Assembly: GCF_003408705.1 (NCBI RefSeq)
Contig: NZ_QAYL01000012.1
Coordinates: forward strand, 46,198 to 110,197
Origin: Mycobacterium uberis
Lineage (GTDB): Bacteria; Actinomycetota; Actinomycetes; Mycobacteriales; Mycobacteriaceae
Direction: 5' to 3'
DNA: 64,000 nucleotides
Made by a program: the position numbers and the translations under genes
Notes under the pieces: model-generated
The model's database searches: none
Told to the model about the DNA's origin: nothing
Seen by the model: the letters and a program-made list of their open reading frames with translations, nothing else
In this document: positions 20,499 through 29,677 of the stretch, in pieces
Numbering within the stretch: the stretch's first letter is position 1
Layout of the letters: each line of letters opens with the position of its first letter

Positions 20499-22053
20499 GG
20501 AATCAGCTTGCCGGGATTGAGCATTCCGTTTTGATCCCGTGTCTCCTCGACCGCGCGCAACACCCGCATACCCAGACTGCCCACCTCATCGCGCATACAA
20601 GGCCGGTGGTCGGTGCCGGTCGCATGGTGGTAGGTTACAGTTCCGTCGGTGGCCATGATCCTATCCGAAGTGGCCTTCTTGACGGCACGCCACTGCTTTC
20701 CGCCGCCCGGCGATGATCATGAACTATAACGAAGCGCCGCTGGTATACGCACACGTGCTACACGTGACACATCACCAGAATCGGTATGCCCGATGCGATT
20801 AACGAGGTGGTCAGCACTTCGGCGACAGTGGCCTTCAAGCGCGGTAATGAATGTTGGATCGTTCGGTGGCGGTCTCGAGCGTCTCGCAGACCGCGCCCGC
20901 GGCTAGCAGAACGTTGCATAGGCATGGTGTGGCGAATCTGCTGCGCTCTCCGGTTTGTACAGGCCCCTCGCTCAGTAATGTGCCGTCATTAGCTTGCCGC
21001 ACCGCGCGCGTCTTAGCACGTATGCTTTCGGCATGTTTCTTTGTGTCTTCGGACACGATGATTACCAAGCAGCTGCCGGCGATTTGGCTTTTGTCGATCG
21101 ACTCGGTAATGGCGAGATTGACCACCGTCTGGACCTCATCGAGAGGCTGGACGACGGCTGGGCCGGTGTTGGTTTGGGCTACCACTCGCAGGGTCACAGT
21201 CCTGGTTGCGAAGTTGGAAAAGGACCACGTCTTGTAAGGGGAACGTTTTCCGCACCCGGCGGACTCGCAACTGGACTCGGGTTATGACGCCGAAGGTATC
21301 CGCCGGAGCTGATCAGTAGTTGTTGCAGATCGGTAACCGCGGTCGATTCGGGCACGCGGCCCGGGTCCAGCGTGCTAGCCACGGCATGTCCAGCTGAGTC
21401 CTGCCTGGACGACCGGGCCGCCGCGAAGTCTCTGATGGTGGCGAACTAAAGCTCTGTGGAAAGTGTCCGAGCGAGAAATTGTGTTCGCCGAGCAGACGTT
21501 CGGCCTCCGGTCCGGTTACGCCGGTGCCCAACTCGGCCGTGTCGGGCACCTCGTTGAGGGTGAGGAACTGATTGAAGCGCCGCAAATCTGAGGAAACCAC
21601 GGCATCGAACGCGCCGCAGAATGGATCGAGCTCCTTGACGCCGTTGGTTCCACCTCCGAATGACATGATGGCGGTACCGTACTCGGAGCAGTAACGCAAA
21701 ATGGTAGCGACGGTGTTTTCACATCTGGGGTCACCGGACAGCAACACAGGGTCGAGTGCGTTTTAGACCATTGCTTCTTGTCGCTGCAACATGTCCGGGG
21801 TTGACTTGCCGCCGGCACGCAACAGTCGGTCGGGATCGGAAGTGCGGTATTAGCCGGTGCCCGTGATCGTGGCTAGCGCATAGTGATCGGCTTCTGGTAA
21901 TGCGCCTTCCGGTAATGTGCTTAGGGGCAGCTGCACCTGGTCGGGCTCGAGCTCGGTTTCTTCTCGCTCCGCGAGGTTCAGGGCCTGCTTCAGCAAAGAC
22001 TGGATCCGCTTGGACAGTGATGTAGCTGCGGTCCAGCCTCCCCAATTACACAT
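20495..22053 (-). pseudogene. FAD-linked oxidase, alkyl-DHAP-synthase-like (Rv2251 orthologue) pseudogene
   Basis: The N-terminus from ATG 22053 (MCNWGGWTAATSLSKRIQSL) is followed by a frameshift near 21850. The FAD-binding domain at 21500-21747 reads TAIMSFGGGTNGVKEL and the signature LGHFPQSF. The C-terminal end at 20497-20540 reads NGMLNPGKLIP, the classical last strand of FAD-linked oxidases of this family, then the stop at 20495. The middle is broken into at least five pieces. In M. tuberculosis the gene precedes Rv2252, as here. Confidence 0.85.
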
Positions 22054-22616
22054 ATGCTGTCAGTTAGTACTGTTCCATTGGAGACTGTGGAGCGGATACC
22101 GCTGGCAGTGGTCAACTGTGTCGTCAATTTCGGCGTGGACCAGGTGACCTTTGCCAAGTTAGCACGGCGCGTGGGCGTGAGCCGGTCAACGGTGTACCGA
22201 CGATAGCCTGATACTCGGTCGCTCGTGGTGGCGCTACTGGCCAAGCGCATCACCGGCGTGCTGCGCGATGTACTACTGTTCGTCGACGATCGTTAATTGC
22301 TTGTATACCAGATCATTACGGTCGACAACCTGTTGCATCAAGACGCACTGGTGATGTGCTCGGAGTTGGTGCTGATCTACATCACCGAATGCATCGGTGT
22401 CAGTCAGTAGATGTTGATCGACGTTCTTGCAGACCGGTTGCAGGCGGCCCAATGGCACGGCAGCGTGATCCCTTGCAGATGGTTACAGTGGTGTTGCTGA
22501 TTGCCCAGTCGACCATTCAGTCGAAACAGATCGTTCGTCCGACTCTTGACCGGCTAGCTGGCCGTCGAACGTGCCTACTCACTGAGTGGATACCTATCCT
22601 GACGACTAACCCAACG
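22053..22616 (+). pseudogene. TetR-family regulator (Rv2250c orthologue) pseudogene
   Basis: The ATG at 22053 opens a TetR N-terminal domain: VERIPLAVVNCVVNFGVDQ, then VTFAKLARRVGVSRSTVYRR, a textbook helix-turn-helix. A stop follows directly (TAG/TGA region at 22204). The frame resumes with SLVVALLAKRITGVLRDVLL. The ligand-binding half is read only in pieces (STIQSKQIVRPTLDRLAG at about 22510-22560). Its start codon touches the divergent Rv2251 start, as expected for a local regulator. Confidence 0.75.
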
Positions 22617-24067
22617 ATGATCAACGCTGCGCGTCGCGCTGTCGAGTTGCAGACACTCGCCAACGGTGAGCCGTTGGATGTCAACGTGCTCTGAGGAGAC
22701 ATCACTGTCGTTGGGGTTGCCCTAGATGCCGCGTCGTGTGGCCTGCGGGTAGCGCTGGCAGAAAGACATGATTTGGTGTTTGGCACTAGCTGCTAGAGCT
22801 TCAAACTAGTTCATGGCGGTCTGCGCTACCTGACGATCGGCAACGTGGGAACCACTCGGCGCAGTGTCATCGATCGTGGAATACCGGTTGACGCGCAACG
22901 CCCTTCATCTCGTTCACGCGACGCCGCAGCTGGTTTCGTTGTTGCCGTCGACGGGTCACACCACGCGGGCGCTAGTGCATGCTGGATTCTTCGCTGGTGA
23001 TACGCTGTGGATGCTTGAGGATGTACTACTACTATTAATGTTACCGCGATATCGTGCTAAGTGATGGACTTGTACAGTGGATTGCTGGCCTATGAAGGGC
23101 AGTTGATCGATGGCGCCTGAACTTGTCATCGCGGCTGCACTCTGCAGATCATCGGTGCCTCGGTACAGCTGACTTACCGGCGTGCCGTACAGTCGCTCGA
23201 GGTGTCGGTTGTTGCTGTCGTCAACGTCGCCAGGGTGTGGGCGGGCGAGATCGACCCGTCGTTGAAGTTGCAGCCTCGTCGTGGGATCCATCTTGTCTTC
23301 GATGTCCGCTTGCTTGCCAACCCGGCTGCGGCGCTGACGATTCTGATTCCTGGTGAGCTCAACCGTTTCGTATTTGCCATGCTTGTACAAGCTAAATCGA
23401 ATCTACCTTGGGTTGACCGACGGGAGCTACTACAGGACCGATTCCCGATGTACCCGGATCGTCTTCAGAGGGGATCACGTTTCTGTTGAATACCGTGAAC
23501 ACCACGTTAGAGTGGGGCGCTATGGACCGCGGATGCCATCGGTTCTTACGCTGGTTTTGCGGCCGCTGATCGACACTGACGAGAGGCGCACCGTAGGTGT
23601 GTCGTGTGACCATACCGTGGTCGAGTTGCCCTCTGGCGTGATCAGTGTGATCGGCAGCGAGCTTACCGAATACCGTTGCATGGCACAGGAAGTCACCGGG
23701 TCAGGCTATCAGCTTGCGGCGCCTGCCCATCGTAAATTGTAGAAGGCGCATTTTACGGTTGATCGGAGCATCGACCAATCCCAGGACGCGCTGTTAGCTG
23801 CAATAGCGTTTGGGCGCTGGTGTGGTCGGGGTCGTTGGTGTAACGTCATGGAGCTGAGGCGCCCAACGTCATTGTGCGCGTAGCCGACTGAGCTAGTCGT
23901 CGACGGGTATCGACGTGATCCGAGTGAAGTTCGAATACGTGGTGACCCATGAGTGTGCATTGGGTGCCAATGGTATCCGTAACCGGCTGACTCGGATCGG
24001 TCTGATGCCGCGTGGTCGTGAGCAGGTTGTCGGTGTGGCCGACGATTTCCTATTCATGCTCAGCTAG
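22617..24067 (+). pseudogene. glpD1: Glycerol-3-phosphate dehydrogenase (glpD1) pseudogene
   Basis: The plus strand from ATG 22617 reads INAARRAVELQTLANGEPLD, then a decayed Rossmann start. It continues with VALDAASCGLRVALAERHDL and KLVHGGLRYLTIGNVG (22790-22850), NAAGVWAGEIDPSL-like sequence near 23230-23265, IPGELNRFVFAM at 23345-23382, LRPLIDT at 23558-23580 and GVISVIGSELTEYRC at 23635. It ends with FEYVVTHECAL and a stop at 24067. These are in order and cover the entire FAD-dependent enzyme of glycerol catabolism. More than six frame changes exclude function. Confidence 0.85.
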
Positions 24068-24124
24068 AATGACAGGTGTTTTTAACGGCGTCTCGTTCGC
24101 ATAAAACTTGGAGTACAGGACTCT

Positions 24125-24186
24125 ACACCGCGTGATGTAAACCGCAAAAGCGATGTATCGCTTTTGCGGTTTACATCACGCGGTGT
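24125..24186. terminator. Perfect 30-bp palindrome between convergent accD6 and glpD1
   Basis: The left arm 24125-24154 and right arm 24157-24186 are exact reverse complements over 30 bp with a 2-base centre. The right arm ends one base before the accD6 stop codon (24187-24189). There is no U-tract on either side. Mycobacterial intrinsic terminators often lack one. Placement between two convergent genes fits a bidirectional terminator for accD6 and glpD1. Thirty exact pairs is unusually long for one. Confidence 0.75.
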
Positions 24187-25608
24187 TTACAGCGGAATAT
24201 TTTTGTGGTGGCCGCGACGCGCAGGCGCCTGAGCCAGTGCCTCGGTGAGCTTGCTGCGGGTATGTGCTGGGTCGATCTTCTCGTCGACCACACCGATGTC
24301 AATGGCATTGTCTACGCCACCGGCGATGCGCTCATGCTCGGCAGTCAACTCGTCGTGTAGCGCCTCTCGTTCGTGGTCCGGTGCTGCGGCTAGCTTGCGT
24401 TTGTGCAGGATGCCGACGGCCGCCTTGGCGCCCATAACCGCCACCTCGGTATCCGGCCACGCGAACACTTTTGTCGCATTCAACGAGCGAGAGTTCATCG
24501 CAATGTAGGCTCCGCCGTAGGTCTTTCGGGTGACTAGCGTCACACGCGGAACGGTGCACTCGGCGAATGCGTGTAGCAGTTTAGCACCGCGACGCACCAC
24601 CCCGCCCCATTCCTGGTCGACACCAGGCAGATAGCCGGGAACATCGACGATGACCACCAGTGGGATCCCAAATGCGTCGCAGAGTCGTACGAACCGTGCT
24701 GCCTTCTCGGCGCTTTCGGAGTTCAAACAACCGCCCAGCCGTAGCGGGTTGTTGGCTAGCACGCCAACAGTGCGGCCGGACAGCCGGCCCAGCCCGACCA
24801 CCATGGACGGTGCCCAGTTGCCCTGGAATTCGTCGAAGGGTATATTTTCGTCCAGGATGGCGGTCACGATTGGATGTACGTCGTAAGCCCGCCGGGGCGA
24901 TTCGGGCAACAACGCATGGATATCGGTGTCACCGGCTTCGGCCTTACTACGGTCAAAATGCCCTTGCTGGCAGAATAATTCGACTAGCCGGCGGCCGCGC
25001 CCATAGGCGTCGAGTTCATCGTTGGCGACGATGTGGCATACGCCGGACTTTTTGTGATGGGTCTCTGGGCCACCGAGCGAGGCCATGTCCACGTCCTCGC
25101 CGGTGACGCTGCGCACCACGTCGGGCCCAGTGACAAACACTCGGCCTTCCGGCGCCATGACGACGACGTCGGTTAGCGCTGGCCCGTAGGCGGCGCCGCC
25201 GGCAGCGAAACCGACGACCACCGAGATCTGCGGAATGTATCCGGATGCGCGGGTCATGGCCTCAAACACCTGTCCGACCGCGTGCAGTGCCCGCACGCCC
25301 TCGGCTAGTCGGGCACCGCCCGAGTGCCAGATGCCCACGATGGGGCTCTGATCCTCAATAGCAGTGTCGTAGGCGTTGACGATGTGCGCGCAGCCTTCGA
25401 TGCCCATCGCACCGCCCATAACGGTGCCGTCGGTGCAGAACGCGATGGTGCGTACACCGTTTACCGTGCCTGTCGCGGCGAATACGCCGGACCGGTCACG
25501 CTCGTGCAGCGGCTCGACGTGACCCTCGTCGAAGAAATTGCTCAGACGTAACAGCGGGTCACGGGGGTCAAGAGACTCGTCCACCACCTCTGGGGCCGTG
25601 ATTGCCAT
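24187..25608 (-). CDS. accD6: Acyl-CoA carboxylase beta subunit AccD6
   Basis: A 473-residue carboxyltransferase, the same length as the M. tuberculosis protein. It pairs with AccA3 to make malonyl-CoA for fatty-acid and mycolic-acid synthesis in the cytosol. The crotonase-like N half has the oxyanion-forming GFAAGGAAYGPALTD near residues 133-147 and HKKSGVCHIV. The C half has GYLPGVDQEWGGVVRRGAKL and KTYGGAYIAMNSR with the second Gly-Ala pair. The ATG at 25608 lies 30 bp after kasB, so it is the last gene of the fabD-acpM-kasA-kasB-accD6 operon. It ends against the 30-bp palindrome. Confidence 0.96.
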   Translation of the reverse strand: MAITAPEVVDESLDPRDPLLRLSNFFDEGHVEPLHERDRSGVFAATGTVNGVRTIAFCTDGTVMGGAMGIEGCAHIVNAYDTAIEDQSPIVGIWHSGGARLAEGVRALHAVGQVFEAMTRASGYIPQISVVVGFAAGGAAYGPALTDVVVMAPEGRVFVTGPDVVRSVTGEDVDMASLGGPETHHKKSGVCHIVANDELDAYGRGRRLVELFCQQGHFDRSKAEAGDTDIHALLPESPRRAYDVHPIVTAILDENIPFDEFQGNWAPSMVVGLGRLSGRTVGVLANNPLRLGGCLNSESAEKAARFVRLCDAFGIPLVVIVDVPGYLPGVDQEWGGVVRRGAKLLHAFAECTVPRVTLVTRKTYGGAYIAMNSRSLNATKVFAWPDTEVAVMGAKAAVGILHKRKLAAAPDHEREALHDELTAEHERIAGGVDNAIDIGVVDEKIDPAHTRSKLTEALAQAPARRGHHKNIPL

Positions 25609-25638
25609 CGCAGTTCTCCTGTGTAAGTGGTGTTCGGG

Positions 25639-26901
25639 TCAGTAACGGCCAAAAGCGATCGCGACGTTGTGACCGCCGAATCCGAACGAGTTGTTGACCG
25701 CATACCGATAATTACCCGGCCGTGGCTTACTCGCCACTACGTCCAAGTCAATACCTGGATCGAGGTTTACCAAATTCAGTGTCGGTGGGATCACCTGGTT
25801 CCGCAACGCGAGCACAGTCAAGATTGATTCCACTGCGCCGACTGCACCTACCGAGTGGCCGAGGGCGGATTTGGGTGCGTATACCGCCGGCCGGTTATTG
25901 CCGAAGGCGTTGTTGATGGCTTTGGCTTCGGCCAGGTCACCGACCTGGGTGCCGGTGGCATGGGCGTTGACGTGGTCGATGTCGCTTGGACTGAGGCCTG
26001 CGAGACTAACCGCACGGGCGATCGCATGTCCGGCGCGTTCCCCGTTGGGATCTGGTGCCACCATGTGGAAGCCGTCCGAGGTCATGCTGGCACCCATGAT
26101 CCGGGCCAGGATGTTGGCGCCACGCGCCTTCGCACTGCCCTCGGTCTCGATCAACATGAGCGCGCCGGCCTCGCCAAACACGAAGCCGTCGCGATCTCGG
26201 TCGAACGGGCGACACGCACCGGCGGGGTCGTCGTTCTTGGTGGACATCACGATGCGCATCTGGGAGAACCCGGCGATCGGCACGGCTTCGATCTTTGTTT
26301 CCACGCCGCCACAGATCGCCGCGTCGGCTTCGCCGAGCACGATCTGTTGCCAGGCATGGGCGATGGCTTCGGAACCGGATGCACACGCCGATACCGGTGT
26401 CATCACCCCGGCCTTGGCGTGGTACTCCAGCCCGACGGCAGCGGCTGCACCGTTGGGCATGTACTTCTGCACGGCCAGGGGCGAGACTGCTTTCATTCCG
26501 CGAGCACGCATGTCGTCGTAGCTGAAGACCAGCTCTTCGGCCGAGCCCAAACCGGTGCCGATGGAGACCATCAACCGATTGGTGTCCAGCTCGGGCGAGC
26601 CGGCATTCTCCCACAACCGCCGGCTTAGCACGGTGGACATTCTCTGTAAATAACCCATCCTACGCAGCTCGACGCGGGTCAGCTGGTGATCGAATTCCTC
26701 CAGCAGATGTCCACCGATGCGAACCGGTAGGTCGAACTCCTCGACGAACGGGTCATCGAGCATACGAATTCCACTTTGGTTGTCGAGTAACAGCTTCCAT
26801 GTGGTCTCCGCGTCTGTTGCCAGCGCAGTCGTCATCGCAATGCCGGTGACGACCACATCGGGAAAAGCTTTCCCTGTAACCAGCTTCGGCGATGTGGTCA
26901 T
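25639..26901 (-). CDS. kasB: Beta-ketoacyl-ACP synthase KasB
   Basis: A 420-residue FAS-II condensing enzyme that carries meromycolate chains to full length. Its loss elsewhere removes acid-fastness. With ATG 26901 the triad is Cys173 (PVSACASG), His314 (HVNAHATG) and His349 with Lys344 (APKSALGHS). The ATG is preferred to an upstream in-frame TTG at 26943, which overlaps kasA and would add 14 residues. From the ATG there is a 28-bp gap to the kasA stop, with GGGAAGGAA about 10-18 nt upstream. It is a tandem paralogue of kasA in the same operon. Confidence 0.95.
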   Translation of the reverse strand: MTTSPKLVTGKAFPDVVVTGIAMTTALATDAETTWKLLLDNQSGIRMLDDPFVEEFDLPVRIGGHLLEEFDHQLTRVELRRMGYLQRMSTVLSRRLWENAGSPELDTNRLMVSIGTGLGSAEELVFSYDDMRARGMKAVSPLAVQKYMPNGAAAAVGLEYHAKAGVMTPVSACASGSEAIAHAWQQIVLGEADAAICGGVETKIEAVPIAGFSQMRIVMSTKNDDPAGACRPFDRDRDGFVFGEAGALMLIETEGSAKARGANILARIMGASMTSDGFHMVAPDPNGERAGHAIARAVSLAGLSPSDIDHVNAHATGTQVGDLAEAKAINNAFGNNRPAVYAPKSALGHSVGAVGAVESILTVLALRNQVIPPTLNLVNLDPGIDLDVVASKPRPGNYRYAVNNSFGFGGHNVAIAFGRY

Positions 26902-26929
26902 GGGTCTAGCGACTATTCCTTCCCGTGCT

Positions 26930-28180
26930 TTAGTAGCGCCCAAAAGCGAGTGTCACATTGTGGCCACCGAACCCAAAGGAGTTATTGATCGCGTAGCGGT
27001 AGTCGCCGTAGCGAGGTTCACCTGCGACAATGTCTAGGTCGATCTCGGGATCTGGGGTTTCATAGTTCAGTGTGGGTGGGATGACACCGTCGCGAAGGGT
27101 CAGCACTGTCAGGACGGACTCAAGCGCTCCGACTGCGCCGATGGAGTGTCCCAGTGCGGACTTTGGCGCATACACCGCAGCCTGCTCGCAACCGGCGACT
27201 CGGATGGCGTTGGCCTCCGCGCTGTCGCCGATCGGTGTCGCTGTCCCGTGCGCGTTGACGTGGTCCACGTCCTTCGCCGACAAGCCCGCCAGTTCCAGCG
27301 ACCGGGTCATGGCCCGCCCGGCCCGCACGCCGTCGGCCGCGGGCGCCACCATGTGGAAGGCGTCCGAGGTGATGCCCGCACCAAGCAGCCGAGCCAGCGG
27401 CTTGACGCCGCGGGCTTTGGCGTGCTCCTCGGTCTCGATGAGCATCAGGGCTCCGGCTTCGCCGAACACAAACCCGTCACGGTTCTTGTCGAACGGGCGC
27501 GATGCTCCTTCGGGCTCGTCGTTGCGGGTCGACATGGCCCGCATCATCGAGAACGCTGCGATAGGCAGCGCCTCGATTGGGCCCTCGACACCGCCACAGA
27601 CGGCGACGTCGGCATCTCCCATGACAATCTGGCGCCAGGCGTGCGCAATCGCCTCGGAGCCCGATGAGCAGGCTGACACCGGTGTCATTACCCCGGCGCG
27701 TGCTCCAAGCTGCAGCCCGATGGTCGCTGCAGCGCCGTTGGGCATGATCATCTGAACGGCGAGCGGGGAAACCTTACGGGGCCCGCCCGCATTCATGAGA
27801 TCGTAGCTTTCCACGATTCGCTCGGCACCACCCAAACCGGTGCCGACCACAACGGTGAACCGGTCGGGATCGACTTCCGGGCTGCCGGCAGACTCCCACA
27901 ATCGACCGCTGAGCAGCTTGCCCATCCGCTGGACGTAGGCCATGCGCCGCATGTCCAGGCGACTCATGTGACTATCGACTGACTCCTTGAGGTGGCCGCC
28001 GATCTTAACCGGCAGGTCCCACTTGGTGATGTACTCATCTTCGAGTGCGTGAATGCCGCTTTCGCCGGCCAACAGACCCTTCCACGTGCTCTCGATATCC
28101 GGCGAAATCGACGTCGTCGCTGTGACGGCAGTCACCACAACGCCGGGGAAACCGCCATTAGCAGTGGAAGGTTTGGTCAC
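26930..28180 (-). CDS. kasA: Beta-ketoacyl-ACP synthase KasA
   Basis: A 416-residue FAS-II condensing enzyme (identical length to M. tuberculosis) that starts meromycolate elongation from acyl-AcpM plus malonyl-AcpM. It is the thiolactomycin target. The active site is intact: Cys171 (PVSACSSG), His311 (HVNAHGTA), Lys340 and His345 (APKSALGHS). The start ATG 28180 overlaps the acpM stop by four bases (ATGA). Codons are clean, with none of the decay seen nearby. Confidence 0.97.
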   Translation of the reverse strand: MTKPSTANGGFPGVVVTAVTATTSISPDIESTWKGLLAGESGIHALEDEYITKWDLPVKIGGHLKESVDSHMSRLDMRRMAYVQRMGKLLSGRLWESAGSPEVDPDRFTVVVGTGLGGAERIVESYDLMNAGGPRKVSPLAVQMIMPNGAAATIGLQLGARAGVMTPVSACSSGSEAIAHAWRQIVMGDADVAVCGGVEGPIEALPIAAFSMMRAMSTRNDEPEGASRPFDKNRDGFVFGEAGALMLIETEEHAKARGVKPLARLLGAGITSDAFHMVAPAADGVRAGRAMTRSLELAGLSAKDVDHVNAHGTATPIGDSAEANAIRVAGCEQAAVYAPKSALGHSIGAVGALESVLTVLTLRDGVIPPTLNYETPDPEIDLDIVAGEPRYGDYRYAINNSFGFGGHNVTLAFGRY

Positions 28181-28524
28181 TTGCTTTCTGCTTCCAGCCT
28201 TGCCTGAACATTCGCGGCGGCCTCGGGGTTCTCCGACACGATCTTGGCGCGCAGCGCCTCGGCGGCCTCGGGATTCTCCTCCTCGAGTTTCTGGATGTAG
28301 GCGACAACGTCACCAACGGTACGCAGACCGGCGAGGTCTTCGTCGGGGATCTTGACGCCGTATTTGTCCTCGGTCTGGACGGCGATCTCGACCATCGACA
28401 GCGAGTCAATGTCCAGGTCGTCCACGAACGACTTATCCGGGGTAACTTCGGACGGCTCGATACCGGTCACCTCTTCGATGATCTCGGCAATACCGGCAAT
28501 AATTTCTTCCTGAGTGACAGCCAC
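28177..28524 (-). CDS. acpM: Meromycolate extension acyl carrier protein AcpM
   Basis: A 115-residue acyl carrier protein with the phosphopantetheine Ser41 in [11 protein letters not shown]. It shuttles growing acyl chains among FAS-II enzymes. The C-terminal tail (about residues 80-115, acidic and Ala-rich, ending [12 protein letters not shown]) is the mycobacterial extension absent from E. coli ACP. A 98-bp AT-rich gap upstream (28525-28622) separates it from fabD. There is no clear terminator in the gap, so co-transcription is likely. Confidence 0.97.
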   Translation of the reverse strand: MAVTQEEIIAGIAEIIEEVTGIEPSEVTPDKSFVDDLDIDSLSMVEIAVQTEDKYGVKIPDEDLAGLRTVGDVVAYIQKLEEENPEAAEALRAKIVSENPEAAANVQARLEAESK

Positions 28525-28622
28525 AATCTGCTTCCCTTCGTAATGTGTTGTGTGTACATTGGATTAATTTGCTGTTTAGATATGTGTGATTGTTCTGGTT
28601 TTGCAAATAGCCAAGTCAGCGG

Positions 28623-29537
28623 TTAGAGGTTCGCCAACTTGTCCAGGTCTGTTGGCGACTTGACGGCGCACGTCGTAACTCCCCGGAGCTCGCGTTTGGC
28701 GATTCCGGTGAGAGTGCCTGCGGGCGGGAGCTCTACGATCGCCGTGACGTTGTGCTCACGCAGCGTCGCGTTGCACAGATCCCAGCGCACCGGATGAGTC
28801 AGCTGAGAAATCAGGGTCTCCATCCCGGCCGCTGCCGACGCGACCGGTTTTCCGTCGCGGTTGGACAGCAGCGTCGCGATGGGCTCGGCGATCGTGATGG
28901 CAGCCGCCGCCTCGGCGAAGCCATCAAGGGCCGCGGCCATGAACTCGGTGTGGAATGCTCCGGCCACACCCAGTGTGCGTACCCGAGCCCTGGCTGGCGG
29001 GTCTTCGGCGAGTTTTTCCAGCGCGGTCAGTCGACCGGCGGCGACAATCTGATCGGCGGCATTGCGGTTCGCGGGGACCAGGCCAAACTCATCGAGGCGA
29101 TTCAGCACGTCGGCTTCGTCACCCCCGAGCACGGCAGACATGCCGGTCGGTTCGATGGCACACGCCTTGGCCATCTCGGCGCCGCGGGTGGCAGCTAGTG
29201 CTACTGCATCGTCGGCGGCGATCACACCGGCGATCGAATACCCGGCGATCTCGCCGACAGAGTGTCCGGCCATGATGAGAGCCTCGGGAGAATTCTCAAA
29301 CGAGGTACGCTTGGCCACCTCTTGATAAGCCAGCAGTGTGGTCGCAACAATCAACGGCTGAGCGAGGGCAGTATTGGTGATCTCCTCGGTTGAGGCGGTG
29401 GTTCCCAGACGGGCAAGATCTAGGCCACTCGCCTTAGACCAGGTTGCTATCTGGTCCGCGGCGCCAGGCAGTTCTAGCCACGGCGACAGCATTCCCTCGG
29501 TCTGCGAGCTCTGTCCGGGTGCAAGTAATGCAATCAC
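28623..29537 (-). CDS. fabD: Malonyl-CoA:ACP transacylase FabD
   Basis: A 304-residue enzyme that loads malonate from CoA onto AcpM. The nucleophile Ser93 sits in GHSVGE, the catalytic His196 in GAFHTEFM, and Q9 of the GQSSQ oxyanion motif is present. It starts with GTG 29537 (VIALLAPGQ). It is the first gene of the FAS-II operon. The 140-bp gap before it holds the mabR operator-like repeat and presumably the operon promoter. Confidence 0.95.
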   Translation of the reverse strand: MIALLAPGQSSQTEGMLSPWLELPGAADQIATWSKASGLDLARLGTTASTEEITNTALAQPLIVATTLLAYQEVAKRTSFENSPEALIMAGHSVGEIAGYSIAGVIAADDAVALAATRGAEMAKACAIEPTGMSAVLGGDEADVLNRLDEFGLVPANRNAADQIVAAGRLTALEKLAEDPPARARVRTLGVAGAFHTEFMAAALDGFAEAAAAITIAEPIATLLSNRDGKPVASAAAGMETLISQLTHPVRWDLCNATLREHNVTAIVELPPAGTLTGIAKRELRGVTTCAVKSPTDLDKLANL

Positions 29538-29599
29538 GTGTCTAAGAGAACACTGTGAAGACGGTTTTGCGGGGTGTAATAGATTATGAACCTCATCAT

Positions 29600-29624
29600 A
29601 GGTTTTTGTTAAAAACCTACAAAA
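29600..29624. promoter_or_regulatory. MabR operator-like inverted repeats upstream of fabD
   Basis: Two nested dyads lie 63-87 nt before the fabD GTG. AGGTTTTT (29600-29607) and AAAAACCT (29611-29618) are a perfect 8-bp pair, three bases apart. TTTTGT (29604-29609) and ACAAAA (29619-29624) are a second pair nine bases apart. The FAS-II activator MabR (the neighbouring gene product) is known to bind an inverted repeat of the TTTTGT...ACAAAA kind in the mycobacterial fabD promoter. The match to the published site is from memory. Confidence 0.6.
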
Positions 29625-29677
29625 CGGCTCGGTAAGCTACCGGTTTGATATCACCCTGTGACATGCGATCTGGATAA

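Noticed and set aside
24125..24186. CRISPR repeat or insertion-sequence inverted end
   Set aside because: Single copy, no spacers, no target duplication and no transposase beside it. Position between convergent genes explains it better as a terminator-like hairpin.
25855..26628. 257-codon plus-strand open frame antisense to kasB
   Set aside because: It is the shadow of the intact kasB coding sequence in a high-GC genome. It has no motif, no ribosome site, and the kasA region gives similar shadows.
26902..26943. Upstream TTG start for kasB
   Set aside because: It would overlap kasA and add 14 residues not seen at the start of the family. The downstream ATG has a ribosome site and the expected N-terminus.
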